Positions 29,311 to 38,063 of a stretch of 64,000 nt of DNA are shown piece after piece. The DNA is taken from NCBI RefSeq assembly GCF_003574655.1, contig NZ_QNUM01000012.1, positions 1 through 64,000 of the forward strand. The letters are read 5' to 3'. The notes under the pieces are model-generated. The model was not told the DNA's origin. It did no database searches and worked only from the letters and a program-made list of their open reading frames with translations. Made by a program: the position numbers and the translations under genes. The stretch's first letter is position 1. Every line of letters starts with the position of its first letter. The DNA comes from Cohaesibacter haloalkalitolerans (GTDB lineage: Bacteria; Pseudomonadota; Alphaproteobacteria; Rhizobiales; Cohaesibacteraceae).

Positions 29311-30348
29311 ATGACGCAGATGAGCACCTCGACTGGTCCCGGCGCATCGTCGACCAACACCCCGAATACCGCCCCGATGCACAGCATGGGCGTACGCGCC
29401 CCTTCCCGCCTCGAGCATTTCCCCAACGCATTCTTTGCCATGGTCATGGGGTTGGCAGGCTTCACCCTGGCCACGGAACGCATTGAGAAAAGCCTCGGCG
29501 CAGAGCACTCTACCAGTCTGTTTTTATTGATCTTTACCGGAATTGTCTTTGCGCTTCTGCTCGGCTTCTATCTGGCCAAGGCGGTGCGCTACCCTCAAGC
29601 CATCCGCTGGGAATGGAACCATCCCGTGCGGCTGTGCTTTTTCCCCGCAGCCTCCATCGGCCTGATCCTCATGGGGACGGCCCTTGCACCGTTTTCGCCT
29701 CAGCTTTCATTTGGCTTCTGGGCTGTTGGTGCAGCGCTCCACCTGTTCGGAACCCTTGCTGTTCTGTCCACCTGGATCGGCCACAGGAACTTTGAATTGA
29801 TGCATCTCAATCCGGCATGGTTCATTCCGGTGGTCGGCAATATCCTCGTTCCCATTGCCGGTGCCAGACAGGGTTACATGGAGATTTCGTGGTTCTTCTT
29901 TGCCATTGGCATCCTGTTCTGGATCGTTCTTCTGACACTGGTTTTCAACCGGCTGGTTTTCCACAATCCGCTGCCACAACGGCTTCTGCCGACCCTGATG
30001 ATCCTGATTGCACCGCCAGCAGTCGGGTTTGTCTCCTTCGTGACCATGACCGGAGAGATCGGTCCCTTCGCGCGCGTTCTCTATTATACCGGGGTCTTCT
30101 TTTTCCTGATCATCCTGCTGCAGCTGCCAAAGCTGTCGCGGATCTCATTTGCCATGTCATGGTGGGCCTATAGCTTCCCCATGGCAGCCCTGACGATCTC
30201 GACCATGCTCTATGCGGAAAAAAGCCAGTCTCCCTTCCATGAGACGCTCGGCCTTGCGTTGTTTGCCCTGCTGGTTCTGGTGATCATCGGTCTGCTTTAC
30301 AGAACCGCCAGAGCGATCATCGGCAACGAGATCTGCCAGCCCGAATAA
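29311..30348 (+). CDS. SLAC1 / TehA family anion channel or transporter
   Basis: 345 residues. The ATG at 29311 follows GGAGAGGCAG. Ten hydrophobic segments can be traced, starting with ..FPNAFFAMVMGLAGFTLATE... The ..PVVGNILVPIAG.. and ..FFFAIGILFWIVLLTLVFNRL.. patches are typical of the tellurite-resistance/dicarboxylate transporter (TDT) and SLAC1 family. The pore Phe of SLAC1-type channels may be in ..EISWFFFAIG... It is divergent from the NsrR-like gene, so nitric-oxide-dependent control is likely. The transported anion is unknown. It ends at a terminator. Confidence 0.85.
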   Translation: MTQMSTSTGPGASSTNTPNTAPMHSMGVRAPSRLEHFPNAFFAMVMGLAGFTLATERIEKSLGAEHSTSLFLLIFTGIVFALLLGFYLAKAVRYPQAIRWEWNHPVRLCFFPAASIGLILMGTALAPFSPQLSFGFWAVGAALHLFGTLAVLSTWIGHRNFELMHLNPAWFIPVVGNILVPIAGARQGYMEISWFFFAIGILFWIVLLTLVFNRLVFHNPLPQRLLPTLMILIAPPAVGFVSFVTMTGEIGPFARVLYYTGVFFFLIILLQLPKLSRISFAMSWWAYSFPMAALTISTMLYAEKSQSPFHETLGLALFALLVLVIIGLLYRTARAIIGNEICQPE

Positions 30349-30998
30349 CGGCAACCTCCTTGGGGTGCTCACATAGTGAGAGCGCAAAATCGGTAAACCG
30401 ACTCGCGCTCTTATTTTGGGGCGTTCATCTGTGCATTTACGATCAAAATCCGGAGAGGAATTTTCAGTCAGATTTTGGCTGATTTCAGCCCCAAAACAGG
30501 CTATCACTCAAACTTCATTGACTCAGAACAAAAGGAAAAGCAAATCGCATTTTTTCCTCATGTTTATTGCCAAAAAATTTACAAATTTTCGTCAATAGTT
30601 CACCGTTGGTCCGAATTCCCGCTATCCTTTGTTGGTGTTACACTTTAGGATAAAGAGAGCCAGACATTTTGCGGTTCTTAATCAGGGAATACCCTCAAGA
30701 CAATGCATGTCAACCTGCAGCAAGATCAGATGACGCCAGACCCTTGCTCTGCCTTGTGCGGAGTTGCGCGCGTTCTGGCCAATTCGCCTTTTCCGAACAG
30801 CCCGAACAACCATGACCCGCATCAGATCATTTCGACCGGTGCCCAGGCCCTGTTGTCCGAACGGGATACTTGCGCGGGGACGTCCGGCTGGCTGAAACAT
30901 TCCCCTCGTCATTCCCGGATTTCGCCCACTATCCTCCCGCTCGGATCGATGGGCAGACCCGAAACATGAAAAGCAGATCCTCACAGGAGAAAACAAGA
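30349..30998. other. intergenic region upstream of the CoA-transferase
   Basis: 650 bases with a terminator at the left end and the CoA-transferase promoter and leader at the right. Short frames occur but none has a ribosome site or family features. Confidence 0.5.
30379..30417 (+). terminator. terminator of the SLAC1-type gene
   Basis: AGAGCGC / GCGCTCT (30379-30385 with 30405-30411) encloses a second small stem CGGT-AA-ACCG, and TATTTT follows. Confidence 0.7.
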
Positions 30999-32594
30999 AT
31001 GGGTAAGTATGGAACACTGGAAGAACGAGTCCGCTGTCCATTCCTTATGAACAGAGTCATGAAGGTGGAAGACACCATTGACATGTTCAAGGATGGCATG
31101 AACTTGGGCTGGTCCGGCTTTACGCCAGCAGGGTATCCAAAGGCTGTGCCAATCGCGCTGGCCGAGCATGTCGAGAAGAACAACCTTCAGGGCAAACTGA
31201 AATTCAACCTCTTCATCGGCGCTTCCGTGGGAGCTGAAACCGAAGGCCGCTGGGCGGACAACGACATGATCGACCGTCGTTGGCCTTACCAGACCGGCAA
31301 GAACATCGCAAAAGCCATCAACGAAGGCCGCATCCGCATGGGCGACAAGCATCTGTCGCTGTTTGCACAGGATCTTGCCTACGGCTTCTACACCAAGGAT
31401 TCCAAGTCAGGCAAACTGGACCTGGCCATCATCGAAGTGTCTGCAGTGACCGAAGACGGCTGTCTGGTTCCGTCCGCCTCTGTCGGCGTGATCCCGGAAA
31501 TCATCCAGACCTGCGACAACATCATCCTCGAAGTCAACACCGCGATGCCTTCCTATGAAGGCATGCATGACATCATGGTCCTGCATGCTCCTCCGCATCG
31601 TGAAATCATCGGTATCACCAAGGCAAACAGTCGCATCGGCATGCCATGCATTCCGTGTGACCCGAGCAAGATCGTTGCCATCGTCGAATCCGAATATTCC
31701 GACAAGGGCCGTTCTCTGGCAGATCCGGACGAAGGCTCCGTTGCCATCGCCAACTACCTGCTCGACTTCTTCCAGAACGAAGTGAAGCATCACCGCCTCC
31801 CGCCAAACCTGCTGCCACTGCAGTCCGGTGTGGGCTCCATCGCCAACGCCGTTGTTGGCGGGCTGGCCAGCGGTCCGTTCTATAACCTCAGCGTTTACAC
31901 CGAAGTGCTTCAGGACGGTATGCTCGATCTGTTCGACAGTGGCCGCCTTGACTATGCTTCGTCCTGCTCGCTGTCGCTGTCTCAGGACAACGGCATGCCG
32001 CGCTTCATCGAGCGCCGCGAGTTCTATCAAGACAAGATCATCCTGCGTCCGCTGTCCATTTCCAACAACCCGGAAGTGGCTCGCCGTCTCGGCGTGATTG
32101 CCATGAACACGCCGATCGAAATCGACATGTATGGTCACGCCAACTCCACGCTGATCAGCGGCACCCGTATCGTCAACGGTATCGGCGGCTCGGGTGACTT
32201 CCTGCGCTCTGGCTTCCTGAAGATCATGCATACGCCGTCCGTCCGTCCGTCCAAGACCGACCCGACCGGCATTTGCTGCGTTGTTCCACACGCCCAGCAT
32301 ATCGACCACACCGAGCATGACCTCGACGTGGTGGTAACCGAACAGGGTCTGGCCGACCTTCGCGGTCTGGCTCCGCGCGACCGCGCTCACTGCATCATCA
32401 ACAACTGCGTCCATCCGGATTACAAGGACATCATGAACGAGTATTTCGACATGGCCGAAAGGGAATGTATCCGTCGCGGCGTTGGTCACGAACCACAGCT
32501 GTGGGATCGCGTCTTCAAGATGCAGCTCAATCTTGCTCAGAATGGCACGATGAAAATCAAGAACTGGGACATCAAGGTAGACCTTTGCGAATAG
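30999..32594 (+). CDS. succinate/acetyl-CoA CoA-transferase (acetyl-CoA hydrolase/transferase family)
   Basis: 531 residues. The ATG at 30999 has AGGAGA 9 bases upstream and matches the family N-terminus. The class I CoA-transferase fold is seen with ..LQSGVGSIANAVVGGL.. (CoA-binding Gly loop) and the following ..YTEVLQDGMLDLFDSG.., whose Glu fits the catalytic residue of succinyl-CoA:acetate CoA-transferases. The C-terminal ..HVVPHAQHIDHTEHD../..VVTEQGLADLRG.. is conserved in this group. It probably moves CoA between succinate and acetate or propionate, which complements methylmalonyl-CoA mutase (6-10 kb) and MeaB (22 kb). It is monocistronic. Confidence 0.87.
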   Translation: MGKYGTLEERVRCPFLMNRVMKVEDTIDMFKDGMNLGWSGFTPAGYPKAVPIALAEHVEKNNLQGKLKFNLFIGASVGAETEGRWADNDMIDRRWPYQTGKNIAKAINEGRIRMGDKHLSLFAQDLAYGFYTKDSKSGKLDLAIIEVSAVTEDGCLVPSASVGVIPEIIQTCDNIILEVNTAMPSYEGMHDIMVLHAPPHREIIGITKANSRIGMPCIPCDPSKIVAIVESEYSDKGRSLADPDEGSVAIANYLLDFFQNEVKHHRLPPNLLPLQSGVGSIANAVVGGLASGPFYNLSVYTEVLQDGMLDLFDSGRLDYASSCSLSLSQDNGMPRFIERREFYQDKIILRPLSISNNPEVARRLGVIAMNTPIEIDMYGHANSTLISGTRIVNGIGGSGDFLRSGFLKIMHTPSVRPSKTDPTGICCVVPHAQHIDHTEHDLDVVVTEQGLADLRGLAPRDRAHCIINNCVHPDYKDIMNEYFDMAERECIRRGVGHEPQLWDRVFKMQLNLAQNGTMKIKNWDIKVDLCE

Positions 32595-33157
32595 GTCTCT
32601 TTCGGGGCGGGCGCACAGTGGTCAGCTACGCTGAGCGCCCTTCCTTTCCCGGTTCGATCAGGAGCGGTGGTTTCGACCATCGCTCTTTTTTTATGTGCCC
32701 CACCAGGCCTAAGGGAGCGTCCCCCTGCGAAAAACGGCGCTGATCGCGTGACAGAAACCACTTTAAGAACAGCATGATTTCGCGATTCATTTGAGCAGGT
32801 TAGACATATATCCTGACAAAATGATTCTGCATCTTCAGAAACTGATTCAGCGAAGTTCAGAGATTGATTCATGCGCTTCACACATTGATTCATGTTGCTG
32901 GAGGCTTGATTCAGAAAACCACCTCATCTCCCCGCCAACAGACGCAAGACTGGATCGGCGGCCTGAATGGTTCCGGTGGCAAATCCCCAAGTCCTTCCCG
33001 CACCTCATGGAGCGTGCCGGAAAACCTCCCCATCGGAAAATGGCGACGGCCGTTAGAATTTGAACAATCCGTTTAAATGCGATTAAAGCAGTTTCTGCTA
33101 GTCTTGTTTTCAAGGCGCACAGGCGCCAGGCTGCTTCACTCTATCAGGCATACAATC
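32595..33157. other. intergenic region, no gene
   Basis: 563 bases. A hairpin at 32609-32640 (GGGCGC / GCGCCC with a partly paired interior) may end the CoA-transferase transcript. The rest holds no supported gene. Confidence 0.45.
32609..32650 (+). terminator. probable terminator of the CoA-transferase gene
   Basis: GGGCGC-A-CAGTG / CGCTG-A-GCGCCC stem with one mismatch, followed by TTCCTTTCCC. It is only weakly T-rich. Confidence 0.4.
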
Positions 33158-33388
33158 ATGAGATTCACCATCTCCACAAAGGCACTTCTGGGTTTACTGG
33201 TTACGGTCATCTTCTTCTGGGAGACTCTGTCGATGCTTGGCAGTCATGGTGAATTCAGCAACTTCCATTTTGAAGCCAACAGCGAACGGTTTCTGCTTGT
33301 CGTTCCGGCGCTCGCCATTCTGTGGCTGCTGCGCCATCTTCTGCCCGGTGAGGGCACCCGGTCTGATGACCATTGGCAAGACCAGTAG
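33158..33388 (+). CDS. small two-helix membrane protein
   Basis: 76 residues from the ATG at 33158 with a weak ribosome site. Two hydrophobic segments are predicted: residues ~9-29 (..LLGLLVTVIFFWETLSML..) and ~46-60 (..FLLVVPALAILWLL..). The tail is charged. No family is recognised and it stands alone between long gaps, so it may be a real small membrane protein or a chance frame. Confidence 0.4.
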   Translation: MRFTISTKALLGLLVTVIFFWETLSMLGSHGEFSNFHFEANSERFLLVVPALAILWLLRHLLPGEGTRSDDHWQDQ

Positions 33389-33840
33389 ACGAACCGCCAC
33401 CCGACGGTCTGTCGCTTGCCAAAGAGCCCGCCTGCCACTCTCTCTCGCATGCTTATCTTCGGCTTGAGCAAAGCCCTCTAAGACTGTATGATTTTTTTCA
33501 ATCTCCCCTGCGCTTTCGCTGAGGGTGACATCACAATTGTCACCAACAAGGCACAACTTTCTTGTCGTTTTTGACTCTTTCCAGCAAGGCTCTTGAGGAA
33601 TGCCCCATCCTTTCCGACTGCTTAACAGGATCCAACAGCAAGTCTGAAAGCCCTATTCCTTCAATCGCATTGTTCAGGACGGGTCGTCCTTCGCCTTGCC
33701 CGGCAAAACGAATCGAGCAAAACCCACCACTCAAGGTTAATTATTCGTTTATAATTGATTTCAATTCCCCCATAATTTCAAACGCCTTGTTCAGGCGCCG
33801 TGCGTAAGCTCTGAACAGAGGTTTTCATAAGGGGGTTCTC
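33389..33840. other. intergenic region, no gene
   Basis: 452 AT-rich bases before the BTLCP gene. I see no supported gene or strong repeat. Confidence 0.4.
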
Positions 33841-34485
33841 TTGTTTCGGCATTCACATCTGACAGTCTTTGCAAAAGGAAGTCTGTTGGCCAGCATGATG
33901 ACAATCGGCCTGATCGCCAGCTTCGCGCCGCAGAGCGCAGTTGCAGCGATGACCGGTAGCATGCGCGTGACGGAACGAACCAGCCCCCCAGCCGGTCATG
34001 TCTATTATTGCGCAAGCAACCCGGTTGCCTGCCAGCGCTATGGACAAGGAGCGGTTGCCCTGACGCAGGAAAGCTGGAAGCAGCTGCTTGACGTCAACGC
34101 ATCGGTCAACAGAAGCATCAAGGCAAAGGCTGATGGCCAGATCGATGAATGGTCTGCCTATGTCCGTGAAGGGGATTGCGAGGACTATGCCCTGACCAAG
34201 CAGCAGGAGCTGCTCCGACGGGGCTGGCCCTCCGATGCGCTGCTGATCACAACAGCATTTCTGGAAGACGGCACCTATCATGCGGTGCTTATTGCACGCA
34301 CTGACCGCGGCGAATTCGTGCTGGACAATCTCAATCAACGCGTTCTGCCCTGGCAGGAGGTGAACTACCGCTGGAACAAGCGTCAGGCGGTTGGCAACCC
34401 GCAAATGTGGCAGCGCGTCGCCGGAGCGCCGCAGCCAACGACCCAACGGCCCGTGGCCGGGTTCCGATTGCGCGGCAACCAGTAG
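33841..34485 (+). CDS. bacterial transglutaminase-like cysteine proteinase (BTLCP), secreted
   Basis: 214 residues from a TTG at 33841 backed by AAGGGGG 7 bases upstream. A signal peptide ends near residue 36 (..SAVAA/M). The catalytic triad of the BTLCP family is visible: Cys in ..REGDCEDYALTK.., His in ..TYHAVLIART.. and Asp in ..FVLDNLNQ... These periplasmic proteases cleave adhesins in other bacteria (the LapG type). No lapD-like receptor or large adhesin is in the window, so a different target is possible. Confidence 0.82.
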   Translation: MFRHSHLTVFAKGSLLASMMTIGLIASFAPQSAVAAMTGSMRVTERTSPPAGHVYYCASNPVACQRYGQGAVALTQESWKQLLDVNASVNRSIKAKADGQIDEWSAYVREGDCEDYALTKQQELLRRGWPSDALLITTAFLEDGTYHAVLIARTDRGEFVLDNLNQRVLPWQEVNYRWNKRQAVGNPQMWQRVAGAPQPTTQRPVAGFRLRGNQ

Positions 34486-34789
34486 CCCCGAATATCTAGG
34501 CTGATTGCGGTCCAACCGCAGCCTCTCACTCCCGGAGGCAAATAAAGCCGCAGTCTTGCGCTGCGTCATGAACATGAGCCCACTGCCCAGCACAGTGGAG
34601 GAGGCAATACCAAGGCCATGTTCAGGGAGACCAATTCAGCTTGAGCCGGACAGCCCGCTCACACAGCTGTCCCAACTGGCCTCGAACAGGGATTCGAGGC
34701 CTTTTTCTGTTAGGCTCGCGATTTCTCTGGCTATCGTGGCCGCGCGGATGTAGGTCTCTGCCATTGAACTCATCCGGAAAGACAGACGC
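34486..34789. other. intergenic region with terminator
   Basis: 304 bases. A strong terminator lies at 34678-34706 and a small hairpin TGCGGT-CCA-ACCGCA at 34506-34520. No gene is seen. Confidence 0.5.
34678..34706 (+). terminator. intrinsic terminator
   Basis: A perfect 9-bp stem GGCCTCGAA / TTCGAGGCC with a 6-base loop is followed by TTTTT. It lies 190 bases past the BTLCP stop and 80 bases before the flavoprotein start. Confidence 0.8.
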
Positions 34790-36070
34790 ATGAACACCCC
34801 AGGAAAAACCGTTGCAATTATCGGCGCAGGCGCTGCCGGACTGATGGCAGCCGACCATTTGTCGGAAACCCGTCCGGATCTCGCCATCCGGATTTACGAT
34901 GCCATGCCCAGCCCGGCCCGCAAGGTGCTGATGGCGGGCAAGAGCGGCCTCAACATTTCCCATCAGTCAGGCCTCAGTCATCCGGAAGACTTTGCGGCGC
35001 AGTATGGGGAGGCATCGGAGTGGATGGAACCGCTGCTGTCAGCCTTCGGCACCCGTGACATCATCGAATGGATGCAGGCGCTTGGTCAGGAGGCCTTCAC
35101 CGGATCATCGGGCAAGATCTTTCCAAGAACGATGAAAGCCTCCCCCCTGTTGCGCGCCCTCATGAAGCGTCTGGAACAGCGCGGGGTGCAGCTTGTCACC
35201 CGCCATCGCTGGACCGGCTGGTCAGAGGATGGAGCGCTCCGGTTCATGACACCGGACGGTGCAGTGTCAGTAAAAGCAGATGCCTGCCTTCTGGCCCTTG
35301 GAGGCCCGAGCTGGCCGCGTCTTGGAACCGATGGTGCGGCACTGGCTACACTTTCTGAGCGGGGCATAGAGAGCCGCCCATACCGCCCGGCCAACTGCGG
35401 TTTCGATGTTGACTGGCCGGAAGATTTTGTCAGCCCGTGGGCCGGGGCACCGGTCAAATCCGTGCGCCTCAAATTCGGCGACCAGTCAGCCAATGGCGAC
35501 TTCGTCATCTCCAGCCATGCCGACCACTCTGGTGAGGAAATGCATGGCAAGAGCTGCGGCAGCATAGAGGGCGGCGCGGTCTATGCGCTTTCCGCCCCGT
35601 TGCGGGATGCCATTGAACGGGATGGAACAGCGACCCTTCTGGTCGATCTGCGCCCACACCTGACGCTGGCCCAGCTCAAGACCCGCCTTGATCGGCCCAA
35701 AGGCAAGCAATCGCTTTCCAACCACCTGCGCAAAAGCCTCAAGCTGCAGGGTTTGAAGGCGGCTCTTCTCAAGATTGCGACGGACAAGGCGGTGATGAGT
35801 GACATGGACCGGCTGGCAGAAAGCATCAAGGCCCTGCCCGTGACGCTGACGCGCCCACGCCCCATCGCCGAAGCGATCAGCACCGCTGGCGGCGTCCTGT
35901 TGGATGAACTTGATGACGGCTTGATGGTCAAACGCCTGCCCGGCCTGTTCATGGCGGGCGAAATGCTGGATTGGGAGGCACCGACCGGCGGCTATCTGCT
36001 CACGGGCTGCCTGTCACAGGGTTATCGCGCAGCAGAGGGAATCGGGCGTTATCTGACGCTGGACGAGTGA
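34790..36070 (+). CDS. TIGR03862 family flavoprotein (HI0933-like FAD oxidoreductase)
   Basis: 426 residues. The FAD-binding Rossmann motif is ..VAIIGAGAAGLMAADHL.. at the N-terminus. ..KVLMAGKSGLNISHQ.. is the BaiN/HI0933 signature (usually GGGRCN in relatives, SGLN in this subgroup). A mid ..LLALGGPSWPRLGTDG.. and C-terminal ..LPGLFMAGEMLDWEAPTGGYLL.. complete the two-part FAD site. It is probably cytoplasmic. The reaction is unknown; relatives have been linked to tRNA or flavin metabolism. It is convergent with the set of membrane microprotein frames. Confidence 0.85.
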   Translation: MNTPGKTVAIIGAGAAGLMAADHLSETRPDLAIRIYDAMPSPARKVLMAGKSGLNISHQSGLSHPEDFAAQYGEASEWMEPLLSAFGTRDIIEWMQALGQEAFTGSSGKIFPRTMKASPLLRALMKRLEQRGVQLVTRHRWTGWSEDGALRFMTPDGAVSVKADACLLALGGPSWPRLGTDGAALATLSERGIESRPYRPANCGFDVDWPEDFVSPWAGAPVKSVRLKFGDQSANGDFVISSHADHSGEEMHGKSCGSIEGGAVYALSAPLRDAIERDGTATLLVDLRPHLTLAQLKTRLDRPKGKQSLSNHLRKSLKLQGLKAALLKIATDKAVMSDMDRLAESIKALPVTLTRPRPIAEAISTAGGVLLDELDDGLMVKRLPGLFMAGEMLDWEAPTGGYLLTGCLSQGYRAAEGIGRYLTLDE

Positions 36071-36089
36071 GGCTCAGGCAGCAAAAAGC

Positions 36090-36218
36090 TTAGCTGGCTG
36101 CAAACCAGAGTCCTTCGAAGAGATCGGCCTTGGCTGCCAATGCCACCAGCACAAAGAAGACGATCGCTGATGGGCTCAGCCAACGCTTCCAGCCCTGTTC
36201 ATTGTGTTTATCTTGCAT
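36090..36218 (-). CDS. membrane microprotein, 42 residues
   Basis: Open frame ATG 36218 to TAA 36090, 42 residues: a hydrophilic start (MQDKHNEQGWKRWLSP) and one hydrophobic helix (..SAIVFFVLVALAA..), then ..FEGLWFAAS. The ribosome site is weak. It is the last of four similar tiny frames on this strand, 33 bases after the 21-residue one. I do not recognise it; the lengths recall accessory subunits of respiratory enzymes. Confidence 0.45.
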   Translation of the reverse strand: MQDKHNEQGWKRWLSPSAIVFFVLVALAAKADLFEGLWFAAS

Positions 36219-36251
36219 AATGGGATATCTGCCTTTTATCGGTTGTGCCGA

Positions 36252-36317
36252 TCAGCCAGTGAACAGCCGGAAAAGAACGAGGGTCGCCAGGATCAGGTAA
36301 GAGAGCGGGATGCCCAT
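36252..36317 (-). CDS. membrane microprotein, 21 residues
   Basis: ATG 36317 to TGA 36252, with GGGAGA placed 5 bases upstream. It encodes only 21 residues (MGIPLSYLILATLVLFRLFTG), essentially one membrane helix. It begins 13 bases after the stop of the 47-residue frame, as in an operon. The ribosome site and spacing are the best evidence that this set is translated. Confidence 0.5.
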   Translation of the reverse strand: MGIPLSYLILATLVLFRLFTG

Positions 36318-36330
36318 GCATCTCTCCCTA

Positions 36331-36474
36331 TCAGAAGCCCTGCATCAGATTGCCGAAAACAAATGACAGCATCACGATGCCGGACAGGGTGTAGACCAGA
36401 ATTTTCAGCCAGCCACGATAGCCGCTCATCCGGTCCTTGAGATAGACATGGTCGGTTGTCGTCTTGTCAGTCAT
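36331..36474 (-). CDS. membrane microprotein, 47 residues
   Basis: ATG 36474 to TGA 36331, 47 residues: a hydrophilic 20-residue N-terminus with Thr, Asp, Lys and Arg, then a hydrophobic helix (..ILVYTLSGIVMLSFVFG..) and ..LMQGF. The layout is like aa3-type cytochrome oxidase subunit IV (soluble N-terminus plus one helix), but the sequence is not clearly that family. The ribosome site is weak (GGGAT 13 bases upstream). Confidence 0.45.
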   Translation of the reverse strand: MTDKTTTDHVYLKDRMSGYRGWLKILVYTLSGIVMLSFVFGNLMQGF

Positions 36475-36614
36475 GAGTGCCGTCGATCCCTTCAGTTGAA
36501 ACCTGAACGGTCTCCCTTTGGGGATCGGGTCGGTTCAGGTGGTGCGCGATAAAAGCCCTCTGTCTCCGGTCTTTGATTTTGCCAGAGAGAGGAAACAATG
36601 TATGGTCAGGGAAA

Positions 36615-36710
36615 TCAGATCACCCAGATCAGCATCATTGTCACGATGATCAAGAGGCCAACGAGCAAACTCATGACCGGTTCAAAGGACGGCTTGTTGA
36701 GGTTTCGCAT
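36615..36710 (-). CDS. membrane microprotein, 31 residues
   Basis: ATG 36710 to TGA 36615, 31 residues: ten polar residues (MRNLNKPSFE) then one helix (..SLLVGLLIIVTMMLIWVI). It is the first of the set, 81 bases downstream of the D-amino-acid aminotransferase stop on the same strand, so they may share a transcript. The ribosome site is poor (GAGAAG). Confidence 0.4.
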   Translation of the reverse strand: MRNLNKPSFEPVMSLLVGLLIIVTMMLIWVI

Positions 36711-36791
36711 GACAGGATCTTCTCTTCGAACGCCACTATTGCCCAACCAAGATGGGATGGGAGAGCCGCCCCTTCAAGGGGCGGCCCCTGT

Positions 36792-37646
36792 TCAGCTAAG
36801 GCTCTTCTTGGCAAAGTCGATGTAAAGCTCACGCAGACGTTTGGTGAACGGGCCCGGTTTGCCATCTCCAATCGCAGTGCCATCGAACGATACCACAGGG
36901 GCCACGAACATGGTCGCAGAGGTGACAAAAGCTTCCGCCGCTGCCTTGACTTCGTCTGGCGTGAAACTGCGTTCCTCGACCGTAAGACCAGCCTCGTCGG
37001 CGAGCGCCAGAACGGCCTTGCGGGTGATACCGTGCAGGATCTTGTTGGACAGGGCACGGGTGATCAGCTTGCCATCCCTGGTGATGATGTGGGCATTGTT
37101 GGACGTGCCCTCGGTGATGAACCCATCCTCAACCAGCCATGCATCATTGGCACCGTCAGCAATGGCCTTCTTCTTGGCCATGGAGGCAGGCAACAGGGCA
37201 ACCGTCTTGATGTCCCGGCGCTGCCAGCGGATATCCGGTTGAGAGACCACATTGAGGCCAACCTCGGCAACACTGTCCATCTTGGCGCCGCGTGTCTGGG
37301 TGAACAGGACCAGCGAGGGTTTCAATCCTTCCGACCAAAGGAAGTTGCGGTCTTCCGCGCCGCGGGTTACCTGAATATAGACGCTGCCAGCGTCAATATT
37401 GTTGCGTTTGATCAGCTCGTGCTGGATGGCTTCCAGCTCCTCCATGGTGCATGGAAGAGGAATGGCCAGCTCACCAAGCGAGCGTTGCAGGCGCGCCAGA
37501 TGGGCCGCATTGTCCACCAGCTTGCCATCAAGGATGGTGGAAACCTCATAAACCCCGTCGGCAAACAGGAAGCCACGATCAAAGATGGAGATCTTGGCAT
37601 CTTCCTCGGGCAGGAATTCTCCGTTGACATAGACAGTGCGCGACAT
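36792..37646 (-). CDS. dat: D-amino-acid aminotransferase (class IV)
   Basis: 284 residues. The ATG at 37646 has AAGGG 6 bases upstream. The start ..VYVNGEFLPEEDAKISIFDRGFLFADGVYEV.. is the D-amino-acid transaminase form of the class IV fold. ..SVYIQVTRG.. and ..FITEGTSNNAHII.. bind the cofactor and substrate. The PLP lysine is probably in ..LLPASMAKKKA... It makes D-Ala/D-Glu from 2-oxo acids for peptidoglycan or degrades D-amino acids. The paralogous branched-chain enzyme is at 1078-1935. The four membrane microprotein frames follow on the same strand. Confidence 0.85.
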   Translation of the reverse strand: MSRTVYVNGEFLPEEDAKISIFDRGFLFADGVYEVSTILDGKLVDNAAHLARLQRSLGELAIPLPCTMEELEAIQHELIKRNNIDAGSVYIQVTRGAEDRNFLWSEGLKPSLVLFTQTRGAKMDSVAEVGLNVVSQPDIRWQRRDIKTVALLPASMAKKKAIADGANDAWLVEDGFITEGTSNNAHIITRDGKLITRALSNKILHGITRKAVLALADEAGLTVEERSFTPDEVKAAAEAFVTSATMFVAPVVSFDGTAIGDGKPGPFTKRLRELYIDFAKKSLS

Positions 37647-38063
37647 GAGGGACCCTTTCTTATCATATTTTTGCTCCGTTATCCGACTATAAAGACGATC
37701 TGTTGTAAGAAGAACAGGGTCCGCGACGGCCGGACAGCAAGGAACAGAATGGAATGGCCAAGGTTGAATGGCCGGAAGACCATGCAATCGACGCGTGCTC
37801 GACGGAGCATCCCTCGCGTGCAATTTCATGGAGAATTGGAACGACATTAGGCCGCTCAAAGGCGCAATACAATCGCTCTTAGAGGAAGACCAACAGGCAC
37901 GTTCAGTTATACACGGCAAAGCCGATGGGACAAAATCGCATCTGGGAATCACCTTAGGGCTATGCGAAAAGCACATCAGCATTTCCACTCGCTCCTGCGG
38001 GTTTCTTCCTGTTGCCACTTTTCCCCGAGTAGCTTCCCCTATCAAGGACAAACCTGATACATC
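37647..38063. other. divergent intergenic region, no gene
   Basis: 417 bases between dat (minus) and the CDF transporter (plus). Both promoters should lie here. No supported gene or repeat is seen. Confidence 0.4.

Noticed and set aside
36573-37850. A 425-codon plus-strand frame opposite the D-amino-acid aminotransferase
   Set aside because: Shadow of a clear class IV aminotransferase with a good ribosome site.
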